A stretch of DNA of 64,000 bases from Pyrrhosoma nymphula (Eukaryota; Arthropoda; Insecta; Odonata; Coenagrionidae): positions 54,552,244-54,616,243 of the forward strand of contig OY754327.1 in the NCBI GenBank assembly GCA_963573305.1, written 5' to 3'. This document shows, one piece after another, positions 1 to 11,559 of this stretch. The notes under the pieces are model-generated. The model ran no database searches. It saw nothing but the letters and a program-made list of their open reading frames with translations, and was not told the origin of the DNA. Position 1 is the stretch's first letter, and the number at the start of each line of letters is the position of its first letter. The position numbers were made by a program, and so were the translations under genes.

Positions 1-1931
1 AAAATTGTAACCCGCATACTTTATTAGCAGCAACTTCCATCTCCTACAAAAATTACCATCACATCTGCAGTAGGTATCGTTCCTGTAACCATATCCACAA
101 TACCGACAGTATTAACGATCACACGGTCGATATATAAACCATATCTGTCAATTACCTATTAGTATAAATGATAATTACGGTTATTTCTGCTTTTTCGCTC
201 ATTTCAATGATAAAGGTCTCATCGCCATTGAGACAAATGCCATTGGTTTAATCTTCCACATTGTTTTTTTTATTCCCTTATTGTTTCCTCCCAAGTTTAA
301 ATTCCGATATGGTACCTGGGAGAGAGAAAAAATATCGGATTGACGTCGATAAATCTCTGAGTAAATACTCCAAAACACGCGGTCTCGATTACACGTTTTA
401 GCACCAACACGAAATGCAATAAATGTCCCCCTTTCCCCTCCCCATTTTACCATACCCCCGATACCCATCACATGCAAGCCCGTTCGGTCCTTAACGTGCC
501 CTTCCTGGCTCATATTTTTTACCCCTCGCATAATACCTCCCCTTTCCACCGAAGGCTACCCTATATTCAAATGGAACGAATTATTCAGAATCCTTCGGTT
601 CGTTCTCGATTTTTCGTGCTCAGGGGAGGGGAAGTAAATAGATACGCCACGCGGAGTGCTAGTGTCGCCTCCTCTGCTCCCAACCCCAGTTCCTCACTAC
701 TCACACCTCCAAATTCAAGTGTACGGGAGCAATCGCCGTGGAGCGGCGTCTGGCGATACCGAAATGCCCGAATATTTTAGCGTGTTTCTCCCAACCTGGG
801 TGATTTGTTTCCCCCAAAAGGTTATGGAGAACAGTGCCGGCCCGGGCGATAGAAACAGATCGACTGTTATACATACGTACGGTATTTTTTAATGCAGAAT
901 AAATATTTATTCTCACGAAGGAGCTTATTCATTCAAATATGAAGTTCGTGGCAGAATAATTCTAAGAGATTTACGGGAGGTTTTCATTTCGTGAAGGTAA
1001 ATCCAGTATGGTTCTCGAGATGAATTACCATTATCAATGAATTCCAATGGAATACATTCATCATATCTTTTACAAACATCTTCCGCGCATTTACTCTACT
1101 TTGGAAATGTATTCTCAAATAATTGGTACGATATTTGTCATGCAATAACAGCTCAGCTGTGAAAAGTAAAAAAAATATATTTCGGTACGATTAAGAATGC
1201 ATGAATTTAATGAATGAATTTCAGTACAACTAATCCATAATTGTTACACATTATTACGGTATTCCACCAATCGATGAACAAGATTTATTAAAGAAAATTA
1301 TAGAGCCCCCGACGTTTAATAAATAAATATGGCAAATGAATTAATTAATATAATTTCATTCAATATTTCGTCTACATATTTCATAGTAAAATTATTTCCA
1401 CACGCATTATTCATGTGCGTTGGGTATAATTCCTAATGAAACGTATATTTCTTAGTGCTACAAAGGGTTAACAGAATCCACATCTTTTAAAAGAACAATT
1501 TTAGAGCATTTATAAAATGAAATTATTTATAGCGGGTGGGTATCTTAATTATGCAGCAATGTTGAAGTCAATAAACTGGTTATCATGTGTAAAAAAAATC
1601 GAATGCTATGATGCAAAACAATGCCAATGACCTTGCTTGAAATTTCTGCTGCATCCATTATCATATATGACCACTATTTTATTATATTTTGGTATATTAC
1701 GTCTATAACTACTTCCTAATGATTTAGAATTTCCACATGTAGAAAATCTACTGATTACTTAAGGCTCCGAATAAATTCCACGATATTTCTCTTTGATTTT
1801 GAATTTTTAAATTTTAGTAGATATATTTACGAATTTTGTTGCATATAACTGCACTAGTGACACTGGAAAAGAAATAACTTTTGCGGTGTCCGTTCGCTAC
1901 GTCGCATATAGTGATTTACATCATACGTATA
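1..1931. other. AT-rich DNA, no gene recognised
   Basis: I see no recognisable gene, RNA or complete repeat here. Frames of about 70-116 codons at 199-916 overlap one another on both strands, use non-ATG starts in part and resemble no family I know. The stretch around 420-780 is somewhat richer in C. A TTAA followed inward by a CCCTTTGTAGCACTA-like end (about 1452-1472, read on the minus strand) could be a worn transposon end, but I found no partner. Confidence 0.6.
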
Positions 1932-2276
1932 TTAACCCTCCAGCGGGCGCGCTGTGGCACAAAGTGCAACATTGTGCCGTTTCGTTGTCATGTTAACAAT
2001 AGTGGAAGGTCAGTGTGCTAAACGCACCAATTATTTCTTCTTTGTAACAGTATAAAGATTTCTGCTAAACATTGTAGTGCAAGGCTTCCCGCATTTCTTA
2101 ATAAAACGTATTAGTACCTGATGTGGTCGTCTTTGTTGCACTCTGTGCAACGCGCGCCTGGTGATGAAATTCGATCCAATAGTGAAACTAATTGATCAAC
2201 ATTGTTACTTTCTGTACAATGTAGCGTGATGTGAGTAGGTAGGAACACAAGAATTTTCAATATTCCTCCTCTGAAT

Positions 2277-2468
2277 ATGGTTGAGGTTACATCTAAACGT
2301 ATAGTGATTAGAAGCAGCTGTATGCGGAGAGAAAAACCCTCGGAAATTGACCTGTGGTATTCTCTCCAACGCGAGCCCTATGATGTGAGTATAATTTTAG
2401 GAATAATTTCAATTGCATATTTTTTGTCCTTTTATTTTATGGCTTTATCACTTACCAGCTATCACTAA
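2277..2468 (+). pseudogene. Short frame inside the piggyBac element, possible N-terminal remnant
   Basis: A 63-codon ATG frame lies inside the transposon. Its residues are not diagnostic to me. After codon 38 (about 2391) there is a GTGAGTATAA stretch that looks like a splice donor, and a CTTACCAG acceptor-like sequence follows near 2452-2459, just before the frame of the cysteine-rich domain. One reading is that the element once carried a spliced transposase-derived gene; the other is chance. There is no independent support for splicing. Confidence 0.2.
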
Positions 2469-2493
2469 AATATTCTTGATAAGTTATCGAAAT

Positions 2494-2664
2494 GAAGAGA
2501 TGCAAATTGAAGAAGTGAGCGAGAAAGCAAGTAAGAAACGCGGAAAGTGCGTATTGTGTGGCCGTGGAAAGTACATATAAACTACAATCAAACGTGGGAA
2601 GTGCAATGACTTTCCTTGCCAAAAGCACTGTGAAACAGTAACTACGTGCAAACAGTATACATAA
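2494..2664 (+). pseudogene. piggyBac transposase C-terminal cysteine-rich domain, broken
   Basis: This frame reads EEMQIEEVSEKASKKRGKC, then CVLCGRGKYI, one stop codon, TTIKRGKCNDFPCQKHC and a terminal CKQYT before TAA at 2662. The Cys-x2-Cys, Cys-x4-Cys-x2-His-Cys spacing, the conserved Pro-Cys, and the position just before the right end match the C-terminal zinc-finger domain of piggyBac transposases, which recognises the transposon ends. No DDD catalytic core is visible upstream. The internal TAA and the missing catalytic part mean it cannot be an active transposase. Confidence 0.7.
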
Positions 2665-2956
2665 ATGACGTAACAAAACCATAAGAGATACAATGTTTCT
2701 AATACTCTAATTGAGTTTTAGGCATTTCGTTAAAATAAAAAAATTATAGCAGATGTTTTAAATGATAAAAGTGTTTGTAGAAAATATGTATTGTATGCGT
2801 TAACTATGTAAAATATTATTAATAAAACAAGGAAAGGAATGTACCCTTCTTTGTTCCAGTTTTTGATACTAATATCAGCAGAAAACCAAGTGTTGCACTG
2901 AGTGCCACGCGCGCCCGCTAGTGTCAGAGAATGTGGCGCGCCCGCTGGAGGGTTAA

Positions 2957-3591
2957 TTTAGCAGAGCACGTCTCAAAGTCACATGCTTTCTATTCCGCAT
3001 TTATGATTTTACGATAAACCATTCGCTATGACTAGTTTATGAAATCAATTAAGTACTTGAAGACAAGGGAGAAAACTTCAAATCATCGTATTGTTTGTTT
3101 TGGGTTGGTTTATTATTAATGAGACCTACCACAGTAAAAATGAAGGATCCGTCATGTGGTTCTTTAATACATGTATGTAGTTTCGTATATTTCGAATTCA
3201 CTCCCATTATTTCTCACTTCATCAAATAGCATAGTAGTAAATATATATAAATGATGTTTTCTGACATCGAAATAAATAAATAATTTAATAATAAGGCAAT
3301 TCCTCCGCAAACATATCATTTTATAGCACTGAAGCTAAAGAAAAGGAATCCATTAACATTCCCATTACTGCCCCAAAAATGTGAAGTGCTCGGGGTGAAG
3401 CGAGTTGATTGAGAAGCTGATGACTACGAAAGGCATCAATAATTAATTTTGAACACAGTGTTTCACATTGTTAGGGATCAACTCCGCAGAATAATTTAAA
3501 GGATGAAAGAAGAATCTTTCACCTCCAAGGTAAACGTTGAGGGTTTAAGTACACTTACGGTAAGGGAATGAGGAAAATAGTTTACGTTTAC
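2957..3591. other. AT-rich DNA, nothing recognised
   Basis: No gene, RNA or complete repeat is evident between the piggyBac element and the possible exon on the minus strand. Confidence 0.6.
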
Positions 3592-3713
3592 TTTGGAGTC
3601 CATCCATTCTCGATTATCTTCAAACATCTGCGATGAACTTTCTATTCCCAAGACTGCTCGTTCCTTTGGACCAAATATTACATCATATGGCAGAGAAGCG
3701 TCTGGATACATAC
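3592..3713 (-). CDS. Possible internal exon of an unrecognised host gene
   Basis: On the minus strand a 122-bp open segment is bounded by an acceptor-like TTTTTACTCTACAG (AG at 3715-3714) and a donor-like GTAAAC (GT at 3591-3590). It codes two leading bases plus 40 codons ending in frame at the donor. Residues include MYPDASLPYDVIFGPKERAV and then LGIESSSQMFEDNREWMDSK, a balanced composition unlike the low-complexity frames elsewhere. I do not recognise the family. No neighbouring exon was found by eye, so it could be an isolated exon in a gene with long introns, a retained fragment, or chance. Confidence 0.3.
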
Positions 3714-4070
3714 CTGTAGAGTAAAAATTAGTGTAACATTATTTTAACGCGAAATGCACTCTAATATTTAACACGTATTTTTAATTACATAATGATATTT
3801 TTTAATACCAAAGAAATTAGTTTTCGGTTTTAATTAGATTTTAATGTTTATGGGTTCTTTTCGGATTAAAACTCATCACAAAACTGTTGTAGGGAGATTT
3901 TATTGCGATATTCACATATATTTCCAAAATGAGTCAATTCAAGATTCACTCTCCGCCAAACTCTCCTAATAATAACCTTTGCATGCGATTCTTCACGCTA
4001 TTCGTTTATTTACTATGGCCCTTAAAGGAAAGAAATATTTAAAATACCTGCATAAAATGGAAAAAGTCGA

Positions 4071-4559
4071 ATGTCTCATCACATATGTGCGTTTACAACA
4101 CCTACTGGAACAGACATGACTGAAGATAGAGAGAGCAGTTTTCTTCGTCAACACAAGGTTGTAATTCAGTATTTTATAACACTACACTGCATAAACTATC
4201 CAATGAAACTGAGGACTTGTGGGATGATCAAAGTTAAAAAAAGGTTACTAATCTTTTTGGGACATGAAAACCAGGAGAGTGATCGAAACCAGGAGTACAT
4301 AAATGATTACGATCTAATTGAACTGAAGAGCTTCAAAATACTGGCAACAGTGATAAAGCCTCTCGGTTCACAATGGAACTCTTACACAATTTCGTTCATA
4401 ATAGAGTTAAAAACTAATAAACGGTATTACTTCCAACACAAAAGCATAAAAAATATAGCACACAGATATAGTACGATATACTTTGCTGAAGACGATATCA
4501 TTTCTAGCGAAACATGTACAATATTTGACAATAATGCTGAGCTGCATGGAAAAAACTAA
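4071..4559 (+). CDS. Unrecognised 162-codon open frame
   Basis: This ATG-to-TAA frame is uninterrupted for 162 codons in AT-rich DNA, where stops are frequent, and it does not lie in a low-complexity tract. The predicted protein is mixed in composition, rich in Ile, Lys, Asn and Tyr, with no obvious signal peptide or membrane segment. Its middle reads LGHENQESDRNQEYINDYDL and its last part is SSETCTIFDNNAELHGKN. I know no family that fits. A short overlapping ATG frame starts at 4057. It may be a single-exon gene, a remnant of a mobile or viral gene, or a chance frame. Confidence 0.25.
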   Translation: MSHHICAFTTPTGTDMTEDRESSFLRQHKVVIQYFITLHCINYPMKLRTCGMIKVKKRLLIFLGHENQESDRNQEYINDYDLIELKSFKILATVIKPLGSQWNSYTISFIIELKTNKRYYFQHKSIKNIAHRYSTIYFAEDDIISSETCTIFDNNAELHGKN

Positions 4560-6530
4560 AAAGAGAAATAAATAGGAAGAATTATTGATAAGAATCAAAG
4601 GTTGCGAATGTAAGTAGTTAGGAGGGGTGTTAAAATGAAAAATTATGAAGAAGTAAAGCGGTTAGCTGAGAGAAAGTTTGAGTGAAGATCTGTAGCAAAC
4701 CAATGTTTGGTTTGTCGATCATGATTATCAGTATGCATTGAAAAATATTTCTTGACAAATCACCAAAAACTGACCTATTTTCGCTAACATCCATACATCA
4801 AGGATGGAGAAAACTTTTTAGAGTGCAATATTCACCCTGAAGTGAAAAACTTCAGAAAGACAATTATTTTTTTAAACAATTTCTTTCTCACGACACTAGA
4901 ATTTTTCTTAACAGCTGACATGTATCGTGCGTGACTCAACCTTCGTAAATGGAAAGATTAAATTAAAACACTCGGACACTCATCTTCACCACCTGGCCAT
5001 CATAACCTGGGCATCGAAAAATAAATTAAATGATCTTTCATAAACAGTTCACCTCAACTACGTCAACCACCCTGACTTGCAAATCCGCTTCCCTCTAAAT
5101 GGTTCCCAAGGGGGAATAACACGACCGGAGGACAAAAAAAAAGGAGAGCGCCATTTTTTCCCAGTGAAACAATCACGCGATAAAAATCGCGACCCTTAAA
5201 TCATTTCGCGACGTTTTCACGCCCACCTTGCATTATTTACGCATAACACGCAGCCCTCAGGGTTCACACCGCATTCCTTCCCCCTCTTCGTCCTTTCCCT
5301 TTTAATGGACCCATCGCATGGAGTTCCGGAACTTAGGGGCTGTCCCGATACATATATAGGACGATGTTGATACTACCGATAAGTCATGGTATCGGTCGAT
5401 TTGATCATTTAGGCAATATCGGAAGGTACAATGGCTATTAAAATATTTTCAATGTATAAATCTACATGCAACCCTGAAATCCACCGCAGGGGCATGTAGC
5501 AGGGTGTGACAAGACCGGAGCCATGAAAAGGTGTGGGAATATGAGTAACTGAAATTTCAAAGAGGTAAAGAATGAAGAAATTTGTTATCGGTTAGGTTCT
5601 GTATCTCTATTATTTTGTCGCCTCTATCATCTTTGGAGGTGTAATGTGGTTCAAAATAATATACTACCAGTCATCCTTAAGGTTGCGAAATCAGAATTTT
5701 CCAAGTCATCTTAGCCAAGCGTTAGCTTCTGAATTTCTAGCGGATTCCAACCTAGTCCTTCCATCAGCTTTTTGATACATTCTGTTTGCTTGTAGGAGTC
5801 TTTAACGAATTTATTCCGCAAATCGATTGTTTATATACAGATTTTATACTTTGGGAGGATTTGCATAACTTTTTTCTACCGGTCCTTAGAATTCAGGAAC
5901 TCCGCAGTGGTCTACGGCATAATGGGCTCCTGATGCCTAATACGGGTACTTAGGACATTGAATGTATGCAATTTTACTTTGTCATCTCCACCTTCCATTT
6001 ACTTATCCCTATTCTATCCCCTTTACATGGTTAAGAGTACGTACTTGCTATTCACACCTATATACTATCTTGCTGCTGTCAAAATAGTATATGTAGAATA
6101 GTAAAGTAGATGTAAATATCTAGTGTAATTTCTTGGAGTATCCGAGGGACCTAGCTGCCGTTTGTCACTACAGTCCATCAAGAATAGAACTCGAAATGGA
6201 AGGATTTCACTTCAATTCAATTTCCTCGAGATATCCTGCCACTTAGGTAGTTCTAACAGCTTGTACTTCACAATGCAAACAGGTTAAATTTTATATTAGT
6301 ACTGGGGAATGAGATGCTTGTTCATAGAATAAGCTAGAGCATGCACAAAATTTTGAGGAAAAATAAAAATTTGTACACATAATTAAAATATCCGAGGAAA
6401 ATAAAGTAAGGATCTTTAAATGCTTGCCGGGTATGAAAAAATGTAAATTTTCTCACCATCTATATTGGATTATCGACAGGTAAAAATTCGTTATCGGAAA
6501 ATATCGAAGAACCTGGAATCAGGCCATCCA
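4560..6530. other. AT-rich DNA, nothing recognised
   Basis: I see no reading frame, RNA or repeat that can be named. Small hairpins occur, for example CGCGAT-AAAA-ATCGCG near 5174-5189 and ACCGATA paired with TATCGGT near 5370-5396, but nothing connects them to a known element. Confidence 0.6.
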
Positions 6531-6539
6531 TACTTGATT

Positions 6540-6900
6540 TTCTCTCCCTTTCTGCTTCACTCATGTTCTCTGCCCTCCATTCCAGAGCGGAGACCATAAA
6601 ATTATTTACTCTCCTTCCCTAACTACGCTCTCCCGCTTACGTGACCTCCATCCCTTAAAAGAGTTGCTCTCCTCTCTCTCCATTGCCCTGTCGTTATCTC
6701 ACCCACACTCTAACTCTCGTCCAACCTCCCTCATTCATCCATCCCTCTTACCTTCATACCCTCTATCTCTTCCCCTACTTCTCCCAGTTTCCTCTTCTTT
6801 CCCACTTTCACCTTTCCCGCCCTTGCTAAAGAGGAAAGAGTGAAGGTACTCCTCGCTTTGCCCCTTCCCTTCCTACCCAAGTAACTTTACTCCCTCCTTC
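6540..6900 (+). repeat. Pyrimidine-rich tract
   Basis: The plus strand is strongly enriched in C and T over roughly 350 bp, with CTCTCC, CCTTCC and CTTCCC runs and few purines. It is imperfect rather than a simple tandem array. Similar tracts recur through the window. No gene is indicated. Confidence 0.6.
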
Positions 6901-7194
6901 AATGTTGGTATTTATTATGTATTTACATTAATCATTACCATGAGTAACATTAGCTTCTCTCAGTAGGTTTTCGCAGGTTTTTCACACCCCCCTTCATTTG
7001 TGGGTGTTTTCCTGCAGAAGGTTTTTTTCCTTAACGGATGCCAGGCAAATTCCTAGCGTTATTCCCACAATTGAACACATTTTTTACACCATTTTCTGAT
7101 ACTTCATTATGTCGAATTAATATTTTATTTCTATTGTTTCTAGTAGTATATCTTTGATTTATATAATGGAAGGTTTGACATGTGCACCGTATTC

Positions 7195-7275
7195 ATGTAC
7201 TGACGAGAGGTTAGATGGAAGAAGGGACTTTTGAAGTCTCAATCTCGCCCCAATAAAGACGTTTATCTATCTGTC
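7195..7275 (+). mobile_element. 3' tail of a non-LTR retrotransposon
   Basis: The sequence runs GACGAGAGGTTAGATGG, then GAAGGGACTTTTGAAGTC, CTCAATCTCGCCCCAATAAAG and ends in a short TATC-type repeat. This style of end, with an AATAAAG signal directly followed by a short tandem repeat, is familiar from the 3' untranslated ends of arthropod LINEs of the Jockey/CR1 group. I found no coding remnant upstream, so it is probably a heavily 5'-truncated insertion. Family assignment is from memory of similar ends and is tentative. Confidence 0.4.
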
Positions 7276-8000
7276 CTGCCGACTTTCCCCTGACTAAATT
7301 TGTTCTCTCTTCCATCGGTGAACAAGCTCCGTTGGGTTCCGACTGATTTGCCGCATATGGGCCACCTCGCCTTCTACCTGCACCCACTGCTACTTCCCTG
7401 TAGACCGATATCGGTCAACCATACTCCTCCTCACGCCCTCTTTAGACGTGAGTTTGCGTCTTCTCTCAACAAGCTCAAGCTCAAGCTCTCTTCAACCTTT
7501 TGCTAACTCACATGTAGTCCTACCCTAGCGTCTTCGTGTGAGACATTCGTAACTAATTCAAAAGATCCCCTGTGAATCGATCAGATGCCTGACGGGTTAA
7601 GGGGGGCTAATGGAGGCGTTGGTATTACGTATCAATAAAATCACGGAAATAAACTGCAGAACAGGCAGGTATTGAAATTAAATTAAATTTTTCACCCGAA
7701 CAATAATAACAGCAAATGAGAATATTTTCTAGTTTGGTCGAAATGTCTTGTTTTTAAATTTGTTGTGTTGTATTAAGAGTACTTCATTTATTTTACCAGA
7801 ATAAATTTTGCATTTCTGATCATTTATGTAGTTGCTGAATGCATTAATCAAAATAGTTTTCCTAAAATTGGTATCATTCCTATAGTATAGTGCATGTTGG
7901 TGAAATATCACCATAGGGCAAGAAGGTTTTTTCTAATGAATTAATGGTCGTAGTTTCATTAACCTTATTAGGTCATGGTGAAGTTGATATTGATTATAAC
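7276..8000. other. Intergenic DNA, nothing firm
   Basis: Only short open frames (7300-7506 and 7729-7914) without recognisable motifs. The part from about 7940 to 8000 aligns loosely with 30905-30945 (both contain a TTCATTAAC-TTATTAGG block), so it probably belongs to the dispersed repeat that follows. Confidence 0.5.
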
Positions 8001-8056
8001 TTACCCCCTGCCACACACCCTTGAGGTTGCTTGCAGGGTATTATGTAGATGTATGT
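8001..8056 (+). repeat. Dispersed repeat, copy 1 (CCACACACCCTTGAGG family)
   Basis: Core features are CCCCCTGCCACACACCC, TTGAGGTTGCTTGCAGGG and TATTATGTAGATGTATG. Related copies lie at 9184-9242, 27551-27600, 30945-31020, 32784-32838 and 40848-40908, all in the same orientation. The family is not one I can name; no target duplication is visible around this copy. Confidence 0.65.
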
Positions 8057-9183
8057 ACGTTGGGTATGAGTCAATTGAAGCCAAGAAAACAACCAAAACA
8101 TTTTATTTAAAAGAAAAAACAATGACAACAATCCACAATACCCGCATGTCCCTGATTGAATAATTTCCATCACCTCCGATCACTTCCGTCGGTGTTGTCA
8201 ACTCAATCTTCCCCAACGACATAACCCTTCATTGTTATTGTTGGCTTTAAGTCTTCACTGGTCCACTCACTGTGGAGACGGCCAGTCCACTCCTCAGTAT
8301 CGTCATCATGAGATGGCCACTATCAGTCACTGGCGGTGATTTAACTACGGGTGAGTGTGTCCATAACGACATAACGCAACAATGCGCTTTCTCTGTTTTA
8401 TAAAATAATTTTAGTTGGTCATTTGGTGAGGCAAGTGTTAGAGTGAGCGTAAAAAAGAGGTATGTAACAATATAGCATAGATTACACTGCATGGTCCCCT
8501 TTTATAAACTTTGTGACTAAAATTACACTAATAAAACCAAGCATACACAGAAGAAAGGCGAATTTTAATCAAGCGCCGATGATATTACGATCATCAGAGT
8601 GTTATTGAAGTATCAGACGGAATCTGAAAATTCCATAAACCTAATATAAGGGGCATATAACCTAATATAAGAGATCAAGCTGAGCAAGAAATCATAGGAT
8701 TTTGCACTTGTTGTCACTATCTGTTTAGAAATTAATGAGCATTATGATTACCTGCTGATTATTTTTTACACTGTAATAAATAAGAAATATAACTCCCCTC
8801 TTAAACTTGAAAATCTAAGGTCTTGATTATTCAAAATGCTTGAGGAAAACATCGCAGAAAACTCCTCCATAGCTTTTGTATCCCTGTTCATTTATACATT
8901 TAATACTCATGGTTGTTTATATGTTTAATGCTCATAATTTCTATAGCATTGGAAGCATAAAGTGTAGTGTATGTCGTCAAAAATTCACATCACGACAGGA
9001 ATTTTCAGGTGTTTTGGTAAAGTATTGGCAGATGTATTTTCAATAACAATGCAGGATATGTGGTGCATGTTGCAAAAATGCAAGTCTTGATAGGAATTTG
9101 AAGATTTTTTTCTAATATGCACATCATTAGTTGTATTTTCAGTAGCACTGAAGGATCCAGTGTTGTGCATATTGGTAAAAAAT
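8057..9183. other. Intergenic DNA with a short tandem duplication
   Basis: No gene is recognised. At 9033 and 9132 two imperfect copies of a segment beginning TGTATTTTC are repeated with a period of about 99 bp (the blocks share an ATGCAGGAT/CTGAAGGAT part and a GTGCAT part). The second copy runs straight into the dispersed repeat at 9184. A GATGAT/ATCATC dyad lies near 8577-8597. Confidence 0.5.
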
Positions 9184-9242
9184 ACTTACCCTTTGCCACA
9201 CAATCTTGAGATGGCTTGCTGGGTACTAATTTTATGTAACTA
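9184..9242 (+). repeat. Dispersed repeat, copy 2 (CCACACACCCTTGAGG family)
   Basis: Aligns to the copy at 8001-8056 through CTTACCCTTTGCCACACAA, CTTGAGATGGCTTGCTGGG and a TTTTATGTAACT end. It is more diverged than copy 1 and about 1.2 kb from it. Confidence 0.55.
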
Positions 9243-10093
9243 AGTTGACTTATTTTCCGCAAAAAATTTATATTTAATACCCATCCGTTCTGAAATCTAT
9301 TTTCTATATCTTGAATTGTTATGTATGGCTTGTGATCGCCTCTTCAGTAACACTTTGGCTTTAGTCAAATATGCTGAAAGTCTTTTGATTTTATCCACGA
9401 GTAAATATCAGCGAGAAAGAGAGAGAGGAGCAAGGAGGGAAGGGATTCCACCCCTTAGAGTTCTGAGAAGATCCTCGAGGGCAGATTCAAGAGAGTAGTG
9501 GCGAAGGAAAATGGAAGGGGGTTCCTCCTAGACGATATATGTATTAGATGAAACGAGGTTATGGCATCATGCAGCGGGATGGAGAAAGGGCGGTTGCGGG
9601 GTCGGAGTTGGGGTTAGGAGGGGAGAAAATAAACGTTGCTGAAAGAGGAACGGCTTATCGTTTCAGAGGACAATTCTTTTCCCTTGAGAAAAATATTCAG
9701 CTATACTCTCTTTTATTCCCTCATTTTTTTCAATTTCATTTTGAGTGGAGATATTCAATGCCTGAGAATATCAACGGAGGACATTCCTACGAGTACCAAG
9801 CATGTATCTTTTTTTAAGTAGATGCAGATTCGCCACAAACGTCCTGAGGTGGAAATGCGACATCCTTTCACTCGAGGATGAATTCCAAAATCGAAATGAA
9901 GCTTACTGCACATCTCGTTATCTCAATATGATGACAGACTTACAGACCCTTAAGCGTGTTTGCCAGTAGATTTTATTAAAAACAAAATTTTGCAAAGATT
10001 TTCAGGGCATTTATTATTTTCGATATGGCAGTAGCACTTGATTCTTCATGGGAAAACAAGTAAAAAAGAGGCCAACCACTCAGCTGCATAATA
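9243..10093. other. Intergenic DNA, nothing recognised
   Basis: Purine-rich at 9410-9640 with short open frames that overlap in different phases. No family, RNA or repeat recognised. Confidence 0.5.
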
Positions 10094-10097
10094 TTAA

Positions 10098-10639
10098 GGT
10101 AGTTTGAGCGAAATGTCACTTCACCTAGAATTTGAAGAATTTGACTTCATTTTAAATAAATAACTCTCATCTTTCTAATTATATCAAAGTATTAATTCCT
10201 TGCCGAACTACTTTCAAGCAATTTGCCCAAAAATAAAGGCTGATTTACATGGGATAGATTACGGCTGTGCGCTCCAGAGGCAGAATATTCAAAAAATTAG
10301 GAAATTCTAGCACCTAGATTAGGTCAAAAAACCAGCGGTGTATAGTTTGCATATTATTTCAACTATTTATAAAAAATAAACTCACTAGTATTATACACTC
10401 CCCAGTAATTTTTGCAGAATCACTGCTGTTTTGGAGGATTTTCAGGTTTAAAAATGAGTCAAGTGAGAGACTTATGTAGATTTTTTTAACTTCCGAGAGC
10501 TTTGGTCGTATATAACTATATATTTGCGCTATTAATACTACAATATTTATTTCATACTACTTACAGACGCTGGAATAAAAAAAATAAATTTTGAATATGG
10601 TCTCCATTAGGGCTAGGAAACTATCTCGCTCAAACCACC
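10098..10639. mobile_element. MITE with TTAA target duplication
   Basis: TTAA at 10094-10097 and 10640-10643 bracket a 542-bp element. Its ends form an inverted repeat with one mismatch over 14 bp: GGTAGTTTGAGCGA on the left and, read inward from the right, GGTGGTTTGAGCGA. There is no coding capacity. TTAA duplications are made by piggyBac and Kolobok-type transposases; the ends differ from the GC-rich ends of the element at 1936-2952, so it is a different family. Confidence 0.75.
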
Positions 10640-11555
10640 TTAACTGGAACAAATCACGAACATTGGGTTCCTTCTTTTTCCCCAAGACATTGTTTCGCGG
10701 TTGATTGTTCTTTTTTTAATTTCATGAAACGATAAAATGGTCACGTTTTTCAAAATATTTGCTCCTCTACGTTAAACATTTCAGTCAACCAAAGCGTTTG
10801 GTGGCGTGATTGAAACTTGAAAATTAATTTGAAACAACATTAAGATCAGTCTAACAACCATTCCTAATACTCCCAGCAAATGTCCCAAGAGGACGTCAAA
10901 AGTTAAAGCAATCATATGCGAACAAGAAGAAGGACAAATTTTGAGAATGCCGGGGCTAGCCACGATATTTCCCTTACGGAGTCACCCGCAAGTGCACATA
11001 AGTGCGATATTCCACTGGCTATTGACTATTTTGCACCTCAATCAAACCGGCTGCTTTCAAAGGGTTTGTAACTCAATAATAATTCGTAAATCTCATTTCT
11101 TAAGTAAGAAAACTGGTAAAGAATATATAATTTAAATTATTTAAGGAAGTCAGTATGTTTAAGGAGAAAAACTACTCGGCCCTGGAATTTAACTTTCCTC
11201 AAGTTGACTTTATTAAATTCGACTTGAAAAAGACTTTTTGAATAAAGTCAACAAAATGCTTCACGTTGTCGACAACATCGCTCCAGTTGTCTTTATTTTT
11301 GAACAATTCGTGACTAAAACAGAAACGCGGATACGTATGTACTCGAGCAATTGAATGCAAATCATTGTACCTTCTCACTTTATACATTCACAAATACACA
11401 AAAATTACCGGTCTCCTAAAACTATTTGTAAAATAGCGACGCGCCTTGGTACAACTTGGATCTTGAAGTGGAAAATTGGGACGCCACCTCCTCATGGAAA
11501 CACGCATTCCCGTCAACACTAAACACTCGTGGGGGATCTTTCTCGAGTGCGTGCG
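10640..11555. other. Intergenic DNA, nothing recognised
   Basis: Several short frames on both strands between 10781 and 11594 show no recognisable motif. No RNA or repeat identified. Confidence 0.55.
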
Positions 11556-11559
11556 TACG

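Larger units (their letters stand above)
1936..2952. mobile_element. piggyBac-type DNA transposon, degenerate non-autonomous copy
   Basis: The element is flanked on both sides by TTAA (1932-1935 and 2953-2956), the target duplication of piggyBac transposons. Its ends are a perfect 17-bp inverted repeat, CCCTCCAGCGGGCGCGC at 1936-1952 and its complement at 2936-2952. A subterminal motif, GTTGCACT-NN-GTGC followed by a GCGCGCC run, occurs near the left end (inverted, about 1940-1970), inside (2135-2163) and near the right end (2891-2921). Such repeats are where piggyBac transposases usually bind. At about 1 kb the element is too short for a complete transposase of roughly 550-600 residues, but a relic of the protein's C-terminal domain is present at 2494-2664. 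It therefore looks like an internal deletion derivative of an autonomous copy. Confidence 0.9.

Noticed and set aside
9325..9345. CTGAAGAGGCG on the minus strand as another hammerhead-like module
   Set aside because: No GAAAC or palindrome within range.
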